From Mesorhizobium_B sp035998495 (lineage in GTDB: Bacteria > Pseudomonadota > Alphaproteobacteria > Rhizobiales > Rhizobiaceae): a stretch of DNA of 64,000 nucleotides. Positions 52,469 through 61,125 of the stretch are shown in pieces. The position numbers and the translations under genes are program-made. The notes beneath the pieces were generated by a model. It was given only the letters and a program-made list of their open reading frames with translations, was not told where the DNA came from and did no database searches. Each line of letters opens with the position of its first letter. The first letter of the stretch is position 1. The stretch spans positions 100,566 through 164,565 of the forward strand of contig DASYHP010000030.1 of assembly GCA_035998495.1 (NCBI GenBank), read 5' to 3'.

Positions 52469-53668
52469 CTACTCGAACACGATGCGTGGGGCGGCCGTTT
52501 CCGTGCCGCCTTCCAGCCCTTCGAGCACGCGCTCGGCGATGGCGCGGTAGGGCGCGGCCTGGGGGCTGTTGGCGTCTGCGGCCACAACCGGGGTGCCCTC
52601 GTCGGAGGCCTCGCGGATGCGCATCTCGATGGGCACCTCGCCCAGAAAGGGAACGCCGATGCGCGCGGCTTCCTCGCGCGCGCCGCCATGCCCGAAGATG
52701 TCGTAGCGCCGGCCCGTGTCGGGGGCCACGAAATAGCTCATGTTCTCGACGATGCCGAGCACGGGCACGTCCACCTTGCGGAACATGGCCAAGCCTTTTC
52801 GCGCGTCGATCAGCGCCAGATCCTGCGGGGTGGAGACGATGACCGCGCCCGCGAGCGGCACCTGCTGGGCCATGGTGAGCTGCGCGTCGCCCGTGCCGGG
52901 CGGCATGTCCACCACGAGCAGGTCGAGCGCCCCCCAGGCCACCTCGCGCAGCATCTGGGAAAGCGCGGACATCACCATCGGCCCGCGCCAGATCACGGGC
53001 GTGTCCTCGTCCACGAGGAAGCCCATGGACATGACCTTGAGGCCGAAGCGCTCCAGCGGGCGCATGATGCGGCCATCGGTGGTCTCGGGACGCGCCTTGA
53101 GGCCAAGCAGGCGCGGCATGGAGGGGCCGTAGATGTCGGCGTCAAGCACGCCCACGCGCCGGCCGAGATTGTGAAGCGCCAGCGCCAGGTTGACGGCGGT
53201 GGTGGATTTTCCGACCCCGCCCTTGCCGGAGGCGACGGCGATGATCTTCTCGACCCCCGGCACGCCGCGCCGCCCGGCTTGCGCGCTGGCGAGCGCGGGA
53301 CCGTGGGCATGGCCGGCCTGGGCATGCGGCGCGGCGCCCCGCGCGGCGGGCGTGGGCTGCGGGCGCGCGGGCGGCAGGTTGGGTTTCGGCCGCGGGGCCG
53401 CCCCTTCCATGCCGCCGCCCTTCTTCTCGGCGGTCAGCGCGACCACGGCGTTCTCCACGCCCGGCATCGCCTTCACCACCCGCTCCGCCGCCTGGCGCAG
53501 GGGCTCGAGCTCCGCCGCGCGGGCGGCCGGCACGGTCACGGAGAAGAACACCTTGTTGTCGGCGATGAAGATCTCCGACACGAGGCCGAGGCCGACGATG
53601 TCGCCCTGGAAATCGGGGCCTTGGATGGTGCGGAGGCGCTCCAGCACGGCTTCCTTGGTGACGCTCAT
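52469..53668 (-). CDS. apbC: Mrp/NBP35-family Fe-S carrier ATPase (ApbC)
   Basis: 399 residues. N-terminal MIP18/DUF59 domain (about residues 1-85, VGLGLVSEIFIADNKVFFSV). An Ala/Pro-rich linker follows. The P-loop ATPase has a deviant Walker A AVASGKGGVGKSTTAVNLAL near 145, VLDADIYGPSMPRLLG, and LLVVDMPPGTGDAQLTMAQ. The C-terminal region reads YFVAPDTGRRYDIFGHGG, so it lacks the CXXC pair that E. coli Mrp uses there; alphaproteobacterial members commonly do. Role: assembly or delivery of Fe-S clusters, relevant to the cluster-rich Fds enzyme nearby. Confidence 0.92.
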   Translation of the reverse strand: MSVTKEAVLERLRTIQGPDFQGDIVGLGLVSEIFIADNKVFFSVTVPAARAAELEPLRQAAERVVKAMPGVENAVVALTAEKKGGGMEGAAPRPKPNLPPARPQPTPAARGAAPHAQAGHAHGPALASAQAGRRGVPGVEKIIAVASGKGGVGKSTTAVNLALALHNLGRRVGVLDADIYGPSMPRLLGLKARPETTDGRIMRPLERFGLKVMSMGFLVDEDTPVIWRGPMVMSALSQMLREVAWGALDLLVVDMPPGTGDAQLTMAQQVPLAGAVIVSTPQDLALIDARKGLAMFRKVDVPVLGIVENMSYFVAPDTGRRYDIFGHGGAREEAARIGVPFLGEVPIEMRIREASDEGTPVVAADANSPQAAPYRAIAERVLEGLEGGTETAAPRIVFE

Positions 53669-53787
53669 CGGGGCACTCGTTGGCGGGCTTGCGGTTCAGT
53701 TAGCCCTTTTCGGCCCGTGAACCAAGCCCGCAGCGGCCGGCGTCCGGGCACTGGCGCCCTGCCCTCGCGCGGCGCTACTCTCCCGCC

Positions 53788-54699
53788 ATGATCGACAAGC
53801 TCCAGGCCTTCATCGCGCTGGCCCGGCACGGGCATTTCGGCCGCGCGGCGGAAGAACTCGGCGTCACCCAGCCCACGCTGTCGGCCGCCATCAAGGCGCT
53901 CGAAGGCGAGTTGGGCGTGATGCTGGTCGTCAGGGGCTCGCGCGTCCAGGGCCTCACGGCCGAAGGCAGCCAAGTGCTGGAATGGGCGCGCCGCATCGTC
54001 GGCGACGCGCGCGCCATGAAGGAGGAGATGCGCGCGGCCAAGCACGGGCTGGCGGGCCGCATCCGCATCGCCTGCATCCCCACCGCGCTCGCCATGACGC
54101 CCAGGCTCACCACGCCGTTCCGCGAAAAGCATCCGGGCGTGACGTTCCAGATCCTGTCGCGCACCTCGATCGAAGTGTTGTCGCTGCTCGGCAATCTCGA
54201 GATCGACGCCGGCCTGACCTATCTCGACAACGAGCCCCTGGGCCGCGTCGTCAGCGTGCCGCTCTATTCCGAACGCTACCAGCTCATCACGGCGGCGGGC
54301 AGCCCGCTGGCGGACCGGGAGCGCGTGCGCTGGGCCGACGTCGCGGAGCTGCCGCTCTGCCTGCTCACATCGGACATGCAGAACCGGCGGATCATCGACC
54401 AGCACCTGGCCGAAGCCGGCGCGCGGGCGCGGCCGACGCTCGAAAGCAACTCCATGATCGTTCTGTTCTCCCATATCCGCACCGGGCGCTGGGCCTCGAT
54501 CATGCCGCTCAACCTCGCGGAGACCTTCGGCTTTTCCGAGCCGATCCGCGCCATCCCCATCGTGGAGCCGGACGCAAGCCATCTGGTGGGGCTCGTCGCT
54601 TCCCCGCGCGATCCGCACACGCCGCTGGTGGCCGCGCTGCTCGCCGAAGCGACGGCGCTGGCCGCCGAGCTGGGGGCCATGCCGACGACTGCGCGATAG
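53788..54699 (+). CDS. LysR-family regulator of the fds operon
   Basis: 303-residue LTTR: HTH FGRAAEELGVTQPTLSAAIK (about residues 17-36), linker coiled coil, and a substrate-binding domain from about 90 to 295 (GRIRIACIPTALAMTPRLTT). ATG at 53788. It lies immediately upstream and codirectional with fdsGBA, and a perfect palindrome with ATAG-N7-CTAT core straddles its stop codon. By position it corresponds to FdsR-type formate dehydrogenase activators. Confidence 0.88.
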   Translation: MIDKLQAFIALARHGHFGRAAEELGVTQPTLSAAIKALEGELGVMLVVRGSRVQGLTAEGSQVLEWARRIVGDARAMKEEMRAAKHGLAGRIRIACIPTALAMTPRLTTPFREKHPGVTFQILSRTSIEVLSLLGNLEIDAGLTYLDNEPLGRVVSVPLYSERYQLITAAGSPLADRERVRWADVAELPLCLLTSDMQNRRIIDQHLAEAGARARPTLESNSMIVLFSHIRTGRWASIMPLNLAETFGFSEPIRAIPIVEPDASHLVGLVASPRDPHTPLVAALLAEATALAAELGAMPTTAR

Positions 54700-54715
54700 A
54701 AAGTTTCTATCGCGC
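54691..54715. promoter_or_regulatory. Perfect palindrome, likely LysR operator for fdsG
   Basis: 25-bp palindrome: GCGCGATAGAAA (54691-54702), central G, and its complement (54704-54715). It contains the LTTR core ATAG-N7-CTAT. It overlaps the last codons and stop of the LysR gene and lies about 77 bp before the fdsG start. A hairpin role in transcription termination is also possible, but no T-run follows directly. Confidence 0.6.
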
Positions 54716-54791
54716 GACGATTCCCCTTTATTGATTTCCGGCTTTTGTTCTGGTCTTGGAAGGGCTTGGCCTATCTTGGGAGGAGCAGGCT

Positions 54792-55268
54792 TTGGCCGTT
54801 CCGGGAACAGACGACACCGTGTCGCGCACGAGAAGCGTGGTCGAGCGCTTTTCGGCGCTCGAAGGGCCCCTGCTGCCCATCCTGCACGGAATCCAGGAAG
54901 AGTTCGGCTTCGTGCCGGCCGAAACGCTGCCCGTGGTGGCGGAGGCGCTCAACATCTCCCGCGCCGAGATCCATGGCGTCGCCAGTTTTTACCATGACTA
55001 TCGCTCGCATCCGGCGGGCCGGCATGTGCTGAAGCTGTGCCGGGCGGAGGCCTGTCAGTCCATGGGCGCGGAAAAGATCGCCGCACAGCTCCAGGCGGCG
55101 TTGGGCATCGGCTTCGGCCAAACCGCGCGCGACAATTCGGTGACGCTGGAGCCGGTCTATTGCCTGGGGCTCTGCGCGACCGCGCCCGCGGCCATGCTGG
55201 ACGGCCGCGTGATCGGGCGGCTGACGCCCGAAAAGGCCGAGCGGCTCGCCCAAGAGGTGCAGGCATGA
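54792..55268 (+). CDS. fdsG: NAD-dependent formate dehydrogenase gamma subunit
   Basis: 158-residue NuoE-like [2Fe-2S] protein. Cluster cysteines are in LKLCRAEACQSMGAEK and VYCLGLCATAPAAML. The TTG at 54792 (AVPGTDDTVSRTRS) was selected because GGGAGGAGCAGGCT lies directly before it; an upstream TTG at 54756 would place that ribosome site inside the gene. It overlaps fdsB by four bases. It transfers electrons between the alpha subunit and the NAD site. Confidence 0.9.
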   Translation: MAVPGTDDTVSRTRSVVERFSALEGPLLPILHGIQEEFGFVPAETLPVVAEALNISRAEIHGVASFYHDYRSHPAGRHVLKLCRAEACQSMGAEKIAAQLQAALGIGFGQTARDNSVTLEPVYCLGLCATAPAAMLDGRVIGRLTPEKAERLAQEVQA

Positions 55269-56827
55269 CGCCCAAACCCCGCATCTATCTCCCCGGCGAC
55301 GCGGCCGCGCTCTCGGTCGGCGCGGACGAGGTTCTGGTCGCCCTGTGGGAGGGCCTCAAGAAGCGCGGACTCGAGGCGGAGGTCATCCGCAACGGCTCGC
55401 GCGGCATGTTCTGGCTGGAGCCGCTGCTCGAGGTCGAGACGATCGAGGGTCGCATCGCCTATGGCCCGGTGGAGCCGGGCGACGTGGCCTCGCTCATCGA
55501 CGCCGGCCTGCTCGAAGGCGGCGAGCACCCCCTGCGGCTCGGGCCGACGGAGAAGATCCCGTTCCTGGCCAAGCAGACGCGGCTCACCTTCGCGCGGGTG
55601 GGCCTGACCGACCCGTTCTCGCTCGACGACTACGAGAAGCATGGCGGGCTCAAAGGTTTGCAGCGCGCGGTGACCATGGCGCCGGCCGACATCGTCAAGG
55701 AGGTCACCGACTCCGGCCTGCGCGGCCGCGGCGGGGCGGGCTTCCCGACCGGCATCAAGTGGAAGACCGTGCTCGAAGCAAAGGGGGCACGCAAATACAT
55801 CGTCTGCAACGCCGACGAGGGCGACAGCGCGACGTTCGCCGACCGCATGATCATGGAAGGCGACCCCTTCGTGCTGATCGAGGGCATGGCGATCGCGGGG
55901 CTGGCGACGGGGGCGACGAAAGGCTTCGTCTATATCCGCTCGGAATATCCGCATGCCATCGCCGCCATGGAGCGGGCGATCCTGTCGGCGCGCGCCGCCC
56001 GCGTTCTGGGCGAGAGCGTGCTGAAATCCGGCAGGGCCTTCGACATCGAGGTGCGGGTGGGCGCGGGCGCCTATATCTGTGGCGAGGAAACGGCGCTCTT
56101 GAACAGCCTCGAAGGCAAGCGCGGCGTGGTGCGCGCCAAGCCGCCGCTCCCCGCCCACAAGGGCCTGTTCGAACGGCCGACCGTCATCAACAACGTGATC
56201 AGCCTCGCCTCCGTGCCGATCATCCTCGACCGCGGGGCCGAGTTCTACAAGGAGTTCGGGATGGGCCGCTCGCGCGGCACGATCCCGATCCAGATCGCCG
56301 GCAATGCCCGCCACGGCGGGCTGTTCGAGACGGCGTTCGGCCTGACGCTCGGCGAGATCGTGGACGAGATCGGCGGCGGAACCGCCACCGGCCGGCCGGT
56401 CAAGGCGGTTCAGGTGGGCGGGCCGCTCGGCGCCTATTTCCCGCGCGAGCTCTTCGGCACGCCCTTCGACTACGAGGCCTTCGCGGCCAAGGACGGGCTG
56501 ATCGGCCATGCCGGCATCACGGTGTTCGACGAGTCCGCCGACATGCTGAAGCTGGCCCGCTTCGCCTTCGAGTTCTGCGCGGTGGAAAGTTGCGGCAAAT
56601 GCACGCCCTGCCGCATCGGCTCGACGCGCGGGGTGGAGGTGCTGGACCGCCTCGCCCAGGGCGTGGAGCCGGAAGCCCAGGTGGCGCTGGTTTCCGACCT
56701 CTGCAACACCATGAAATTCGGCTCGCTCTGCGCGCTGGGCGGCTTCACGCCCTATCCCGTGATGAGCGCGCTCACGCATTTTCCGCAAGATTTCGCGCCC
56801 GCGCCGATGCGCGATGCGGCGGAATAG
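55265..56827 (+). CDS. fdsB: NAD-dependent formate dehydrogenase beta subunit (NuoF-like)
   Basis: 520-residue flavoprotein with an N-terminal thioredoxin-like part (about residues 1-110) fused to a NuoF domain. NADH/FMN loop GLRGRGGAGFPTGIKWKTVL near 155, FMN site CNADEGDSATFADRMIMEG, and GAGAYICGEETALLNSLEG. [4Fe-4S] ligands are ESCGKCTPCRIGSTRG near 445 and the later Cys in GSLCALGG. The true start is the ATG at 55265 overlapping fdsG; a longer frame upstream is not used. NAD+ is reduced here. Confidence 0.95.
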   Translation: MTPKPRIYLPGDAAALSVGADEVLVALWEGLKKRGLEAEVIRNGSRGMFWLEPLLEVETIEGRIAYGPVEPGDVASLIDAGLLEGGEHPLRLGPTEKIPFLAKQTRLTFARVGLTDPFSLDDYEKHGGLKGLQRAVTMAPADIVKEVTDSGLRGRGGAGFPTGIKWKTVLEAKGARKYIVCNADEGDSATFADRMIMEGDPFVLIEGMAIAGLATGATKGFVYIRSEYPHAIAAMERAILSARAARVLGESVLKSGRAFDIEVRVGAGAYICGEETALLNSLEGKRGVVRAKPPLPAHKGLFERPTVINNVISLASVPIILDRGAEFYKEFGMGRSRGTIPIQIAGNARHGGLFETAFGLTLGEIVDEIGGGTATGRPVKAVQVGGPLGAYFPRELFGTPFDYEAFAAKDGLIGHAGITVFDESADMLKLARFAFEFCAVESCGKCTPCRIGSTRGVEVLDRLAQGVEPEAQVALVSDLCNTMKFGSLCALGGFTPYPVMSALTHFPQDFAPAPMRDAAE

Positions 56828-56882
56828 CGGCGACAACGCTTCGGCCCGTTCCGCGTTTACGTCCTGAACAAGGAGAACCACC

Positions 56883-59759
56883 ATGGCTCTCATCCATGAA
56901 ACCGATTACGGCACCCCGGCTTCCACGTCAGAGAAACTCGTCACGCTCACCGTGGACGGCCTCACCGTCACGGTGCCCGAAGGCACGTCCATCATGCGCG
57001 CCTCGATGGATGCGGGCGTCGAGATCCCGAAGCTCTGCGCGACCGATTCGATGGACGCCTTCGGCTCCTGCCGGATCTGCCTGGTCGAGATCGAGGGGCG
57101 CGCCGGCACGCCGGCTTCCTGCACCACGCCGGTCGGCGAGGGCATGACGATCCGCACGCGCTCCGACCGGCTCGACGCGATCCGGCGCGGCGTGATGGAG
57201 CTCTACGTCTCCGACCACCCGGTCGCCTGGGGCGGGAAGGCCGGGACTGGCGCCAGCGAGTTCGACGCGGTGGCCCAGGCGGTGGGCCTGACTGAGAACC
57301 GCTACGGCACCGAGGGCCGCAACCATGTGGCGCCGGGCGAAGGCTCGCTCACCATCGACTACATCGCGCGCGACGAGTCGAACCCGTATTTCACCTACGA
57401 CCCGGCCCAGTGCATCGTCTGCTCGCGCTGCGTGCGCGCCTGCGACGAGGTCCAGGGCACCTTCGCGCTGACCATTGAGGGGCGCGGCTTCGAGAGCCGC
57501 ATGTCGCCCGGCATGCACGAAGCCTTTATCGAGAGCGAATGCGTGTCCTGCGGCGCCTGCGTGCAGGCCTGCCCGACCGACGCGCTGCGCGAGAAGTCCG
57601 TGCTGGAAAAGGGCCTGCCCGAGCGCTCGGTGGTGACGACCTGCGCCTATTGCGGCGTCGGCTGCTCCTTCAAGGCCGAGCTTAGGGGTGAGGACGTCGT
57701 GCGCATGATGCCCTACAAGGGCGGCAAGGCCAATCACGGCCATTCCTGCGTCAAGGGGCGCTTCGCCTACGGCTATGCGACGCACAAGGACCGCATCCTG
57801 AACCCGATGATCCGCGAAAGGATTTCCGACCCGTGGCGCGAGGTGAGCTGGGAGGAGGCGTTCGCCCATGTGGCGAGCGAGTTCCGCCGCATCCAGTATC
57901 AGTATGGCCGCGGCTCGATCGGCGGCATCACGTCGTCGCGCTGCACGAACGAGGAGACCTATCTCGTCCAGAAGCTGGTGCGGCAGGGCTTCGGCAACAA
58001 CAATGTGGACACCTGCGCCCGCGTCTGCCACTCGCCCACGGGCTACGGCCTGAAGACGACGTTCGGCACCTCGGCCGGCACGCAGGACTTCGATTCGATC
58101 GAGGCGACCGACGTCGTCATGATCATCGGCGCCAACCCGACCGACGCGCATCCGGTCTTCGCCTCGCGCATGAAGAAGCGCCTCCGCGAGGGCGCCAAGC
58201 TGATCGTGATCGATCCGCGCCGCACCGACATCGTGCGCTCGCCGCATGTGGAGGCGCAATACCATCTGCCGCTCCGCCCCGGCACGAACGTGGCCGTGCT
58301 GACGGCGCTCGCGCATGTGATCGTCACCGAGGGGCTGTTCGACGAGGCCTTCGTCCGCGAGCGCTGCGACTGGTCGGAGTTCGAGGACTTCGCCGCCTTC
58401 GTGTCGGACCCCGCGAACTCGCCCGAAGAGGTCGAGAAGCTCTCCGGCGTTCCCGCCGACCTGATGCGCGGCGCGGCAAGGCTCTACGCGCGGGGCGGCA
58501 ACGGGGCGATCTATTACGGCCTGGGCGTCACCGAGCACTCCCAGGGCTCGACCACCGTCATGGCGATCGCCAACCTCGCCATGCTGACCGGCAATATCGG
58601 CCGGCCGGGCGTCGGCGTGAACCCGCTCAGGGGCCAGAACAACGTGCAGGGCGCCTGCGACATGGGCTCCTTCCCGCATGAGCTGCCGGGCTACCGGCAC
58701 ATGTCGGACGACGCCGCGCGCGAGACCTATGAGAGCCTGTGGGGCATCAAGCTCGATCCCGAGCCGGGCCTGCGCATCCCCAACATGCTGGACGCGGCCG
58801 TGGACGGCACCTTCATGGGCATCTACATCCAGGGCGAGGACATCTTGCAGTCCGACCCCGACACGAAGCACGTCGCGGCGGGCCTCGCCGCAATGGAATG
58901 CGTCGTCGTCCACGACCTCTTCCTGAACGAGACCGCGAACTACGCGCATGTCTTCCTGCCGGGCTCGACCTTCCTGGAGAAGGACGGCACCTTCACCAAT
59001 GCCGAGCGGCGCATCAACCGCGTGCGCAAGGTGATGGCGCCCAAGAACGGCTATGCCGACTGGGAGGTGACCCAGAAGCTCGCCCAGACCATGGGGCTCG
59101 CCTGGGATTACGGGCACCCCGCCGAGATCATGGCGGAGATCGCGGCCACCACGCCGACCTTCGCCGGCGTGACCTACGAGCTGTTGGAGGAGCACGGCTC
59201 GGTGCAGTGGCCCTGCAACGAGAAGGCGCCGCTCGGCACGCCGGTCATGCACATGAACGGTTTCGTGCGGGGAAAAGGCAAGTTCATCCGCACGGAATAT
59301 GTGGCCACCGACGAGAAGACGGGGCCGCGCTTCCCGCTGCTTCTCACCACCGGGCGCATCCTTTCCCAGTACAATGTCGGCGCGCAGACGAGGCGCACCG
59401 ACAATGTGGTGTGGCATGACGAGGATCGGCTGGAGATCCACCCGCACGACGCGGAGCAGCGCGGCATCCGCGACGAGGACTGGGTTCGGGTGCAGAGCCG
59501 CGCGGGCGAGACGACCTTGCGCGCGCTGATCACCGAGCGCGTGGCGCCGGGCGTGGTCTACACGACCTTCCACCACCCCACGACGCAGGCCAATGTCATC
59601 ACCACCGATTTTTCGGACTGGGCCACCAACTGCCCGGAATACAAGGTGACGGCGGTGCAGATCGCGCCCTCCAACGGCCCGTCGCATTGGCAGGAGGAAT
59701 ACGACCAGCTCGCCAGACGCTCGCGGCGGATCGAGGGGCGGCTGGAGGCGGCGGAGTAG
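56883..59759 (+). CDS. fdsA: NAD-dependent formate dehydrogenase alpha (Mo) subunit
   Basis: 958 residues. N-terminal [2Fe-2S] domain (CATDSMDAFGSCRICLVEIE). His-Cys-type and two ferredoxin-like clusters follow (CIVCSRCVRACDEV near 180, CVSCGACVQACPTDA near 223). A third [4Fe-4S] motif, TTCAYCGVGCSFKAELRG, opens the molybdopterin domain. The Mo ligand is a cysteine in VDTCARVCHSPTGYGLKTT, so this is a Cys, not a selenocysteine, enzyme. C-terminal dinucleotide-binding domain is complete. It oxidises formate to CO2. ATG at 56883 follows AAGGAGAACCACC. Confidence 0.96.
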   Translation: MALIHETDYGTPASTSEKLVTLTVDGLTVTVPEGTSIMRASMDAGVEIPKLCATDSMDAFGSCRICLVEIEGRAGTPASCTTPVGEGMTIRTRSDRLDAIRRGVMELYVSDHPVAWGGKAGTGASEFDAVAQAVGLTENRYGTEGRNHVAPGEGSLTIDYIARDESNPYFTYDPAQCIVCSRCVRACDEVQGTFALTIEGRGFESRMSPGMHEAFIESECVSCGACVQACPTDALREKSVLEKGLPERSVVTTCAYCGVGCSFKAELRGEDVVRMMPYKGGKANHGHSCVKGRFAYGYATHKDRILNPMIRERISDPWREVSWEEAFAHVASEFRRIQYQYGRGSIGGITSSRCTNEETYLVQKLVRQGFGNNNVDTCARVCHSPTGYGLKTTFGTSAGTQDFDSIEATDVVMIIGANPTDAHPVFASRMKKRLREGAKLIVIDPRRTDIVRSPHVEAQYHLPLRPGTNVAVLTALAHVIVTEGLFDEAFVRERCDWSEFEDFAAFVSDPANSPEEVEKLSGVPADLMRGAARLYARGGNGAIYYGLGVTEHSQGSTTVMAIANLAMLTGNIGRPGVGVNPLRGQNNVQGACDMGSFPHELPGYRHMSDDAARETYESLWGIKLDPEPGLRIPNMLDAAVDGTFMGIYIQGEDILQSDPDTKHVAAGLAAMECVVVHDLFLNETANYAHVFLPGSTFLEKDGTFTNAERRINRVRKVMAPKNGYADWEVTQKLAQTMGLAWDYGHPAEIMAEIAATTPTFAGVTYELLEEHGSVQWPCNEKAPLGTPVMHMNGFVRGKGKFIRTEYVATDEKTGPRFPLLLTTGRILSQYNVGAQTRRTDNVVWHDEDRLEIHPHDAEQRGIRDEDWVRVQSRAGETTLRALITERVAPGVVYTTFHHPTTQANVITTDFSDWATNCPEYKVTAVQIAPSNGPSHWQEEYDQLARRSRRIEGRLEAAE

Positions 59760-59780
59760 GCGTTTGGGTGGGGCGGCGCG

Positions 59781-59850
59781 GAGCTTTCCCTCCCCCTTGA
59801 GGGGAGGGTGGCCGCGGAACGCGGCCGGGTGGGGTGCGTGCGGCTGCGCG
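59781..59850 (+). repeat. GC-rich repeat, left copy flanking DUF559 gene
   Basis: About 70 bp: CCCTCCCCCTTGAGGGGAGG, then a GCCGCGGAACGCGGC hairpin and GGGTGGGGTGCGTGCGG. It is an inverted copy of 60237-60306, with about 50 of 57 core positions matching. It ends 17 bp before the DUF559 start codon. Confidence 0.85.
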
Positions 59851-59866
59851 GGCGCTCTCTTGAACC

Positions 59867-60313
59867 ATGGCAGAGGGTGACTCCTTGCCCCGCACGCGCG
59901 TCACTTTCGAGATGCGGACCAAGGCCAAGGGCTTGCGCCAGTTCGCGACGAAGGCCGAGTCGTTGCTTTGGTATGAATTGCGGGTGTTGAAGCCGGAGGG
60001 CTTGAGGTTCCGCCGCCAGTCCCCGATCGGCCCCTATATCGTGGACTTCGTCTGTTTCGGCGCGAAGCTCGTGGTGGAGGTCGACGGCGACAGCCATGAA
60101 ACGGAGCGGGGAAAGCGGCACGACGCGAACCGCGACGCTTATCTGAATTCCCTCGGCTATTCCGTGATGCGGTTCGATGCGCCGGATGTGCTCGACCATG
60201 CCTGGCATGTCGCGCAACTGGTGACGGAACGCGCCGCGCACTTCCGCACGAACCCCACCCGGCCGCTACGCGGCCACCCTCCGCCCAAGGGGGAGGGGGA
60301 GTTCGCGCCATGA
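59867..60313 (+). CDS. DUF559 (PD-(D/E)XK nuclease-like) protein inside inverted repeats
   Basis: 148 residues. DUF559 proteins resemble very-short-patch-repair and other PD-(D/E)XK endonucleases. Visible core: AESLLWYELRVLKPEGLRFR, then FRRQSPIGPYIVDFVCFGAK with Asp, and LVVEVDGDSHETERGKRHDA with the E-X-D segment, followed by RDAYLNSLGYSVMRFD. The C-terminal ~24 residues (HFRTNPTRPLRGHPPPKGEG) are translated from the right-hand repeat, so the gene runs into it. It interrupts the fds operon between fdsA and fdhD and has no obvious ribosome site. Nuclease activity and mobility are inferred. Confidence 0.8.
   Translation: MAEGDSLPRTRVTFEMRTKAKGLRQFATKAESLLWYELRVLKPEGLRFRRQSPIGPYIVDFVCFGAKLVVEVDGDSHETERGKRHDANRDAYLNSLGYSVMRFDAPDVLDHAWHVAQLVTERAAHFRTNPTRPLRGHPPPKGEGEFAP
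60237..60306 (-). repeat. GC-rich repeat, right inverted copy flanking DUF559 gene
   Basis: Inverted relative to 59781-59850. It encodes the C-terminal tail of the DUF559 protein, and its GGGGGAGGGGGAG end acts as the purine-rich ribosome site for fdhD, whose ATG begins at 60310. Confidence 0.85.
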
Positions 60314-61125
60314 CCCTCGCCACCTTTCCCCGACTTGCGCATCGCGCAAGCCGCAGCTTTTCGGCACCGCGAACCGTGCCCGAGGAGGCGCCGGTGGCGC
60401 TGTCCTATGGCGGGACCACGCACGCCGTGATGATGGCCACCCCCGCCGATCTCGAGGATTTCGCGCTGGGGTTCTCGCTGACCGAAGGCGTCGTGGGCTC
60501 GGCCGAGGAGATCGAATCCGTCGAAGTTGTGCCGCTGGAGGTGGGCTTCGACGTGCAGATCCGCCTGCGCGACGCCGCCAACCGGCGCTTCGAGGCGCGG
60601 CGGCGCAGGCTCGCCGGGCCGGTGGGCTGCGGGTTGTGCGGCATCGAGTCGATCGAAGAGGCGATGCGGCGCGTGGCGGATGTGCGGGGCTCGACGCTCA
60701 CGCTGTCGAGCGCGCAGATCTCGGACGCCGTGCGCCTGCTGGGCGAGAAGCAGCCGTTGCACGAGGCCACCGGCGCGGTCCATGCCGCGGGCTTTTTCGT
60801 GCCCGGCCGGGGCGTGTTGGCCGCGCGCGAGGATGTCGGGCGGCACAACGCGCTGGACAAGCTCGCGGGCGCGTTGGCAAAGGCGGGCCTGGACGGGCGC
60901 GCGGGCGCGGTGGCCGTGACGAGCCGCGTGTCGGTGGAGATGGTGCAGAAGACCGCGAGCATCGGCTCAGGCGTGCTCATCGCCGTGTCCGCGCCCACGG
61001 CGCTCGCGCTGCGCGCGGCGCAAGAGGCCGGGCTGACGGTGGCCGCGCTCGTGCGCGGCGAAGAGTTCGATCTGTTCACGCACCCCGAACGGGTGAGGGA
61101 GGGAGTGGCGCGCGATGTCGCATGA
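60310..61125 (+). CDS. fdhD: Formate dehydrogenase accessory sulfurtransferase
   Basis: 271-residue FdhD (FdsC) needed to sulfurate the Mo cofactor. The CXXC loop GPVGCGLCGIESIEEAMRR is near residue 105, and AGFFVPGRGVLAAREDVGRH and SGVLIAVSAPTALALRAAQ are family blocks. ATG at 60310; the upstream purine-rich ribosome site is contributed by the right-hand repeat. It overlaps the DUF559 frame by four bases and fdsD by eleven. It belongs to the fds operon despite the inserted unit. Confidence 0.93.
   Translation: MTLATFPRLAHRASRSFSAPRTVPEEAPVALSYGGTTHAVMMATPADLEDFALGFSLTEGVVGSAEEIESVEVVPLEVGFDVQIRLRDAANRRFEARRRRLAGPVGCGLCGIESIEEAMRRVADVRGSTLTLSSAQISDAVRLLGEKQPLHEATGAVHAAGFFVPGRGVLAAREDVGRHNALDKLAGALAKAGLDGRAGAVAVTSRVSVEMVQKTASIGSGVLIAVSAPTALALRAAQEAGLTVAALVRGEEFDLFTHPERVREGVARDVA

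Noticed and set aside
56928..59687. 919-codon minus-strand frame opposite fdsA
   Set aside because: Shadow; fdsA is unambiguous.
56883..59759. Selenocysteine formate dehydrogenase
   Set aside because: The Mo-ligand position is Cys (CARVCHSPTG) and there is no in-frame TGA.
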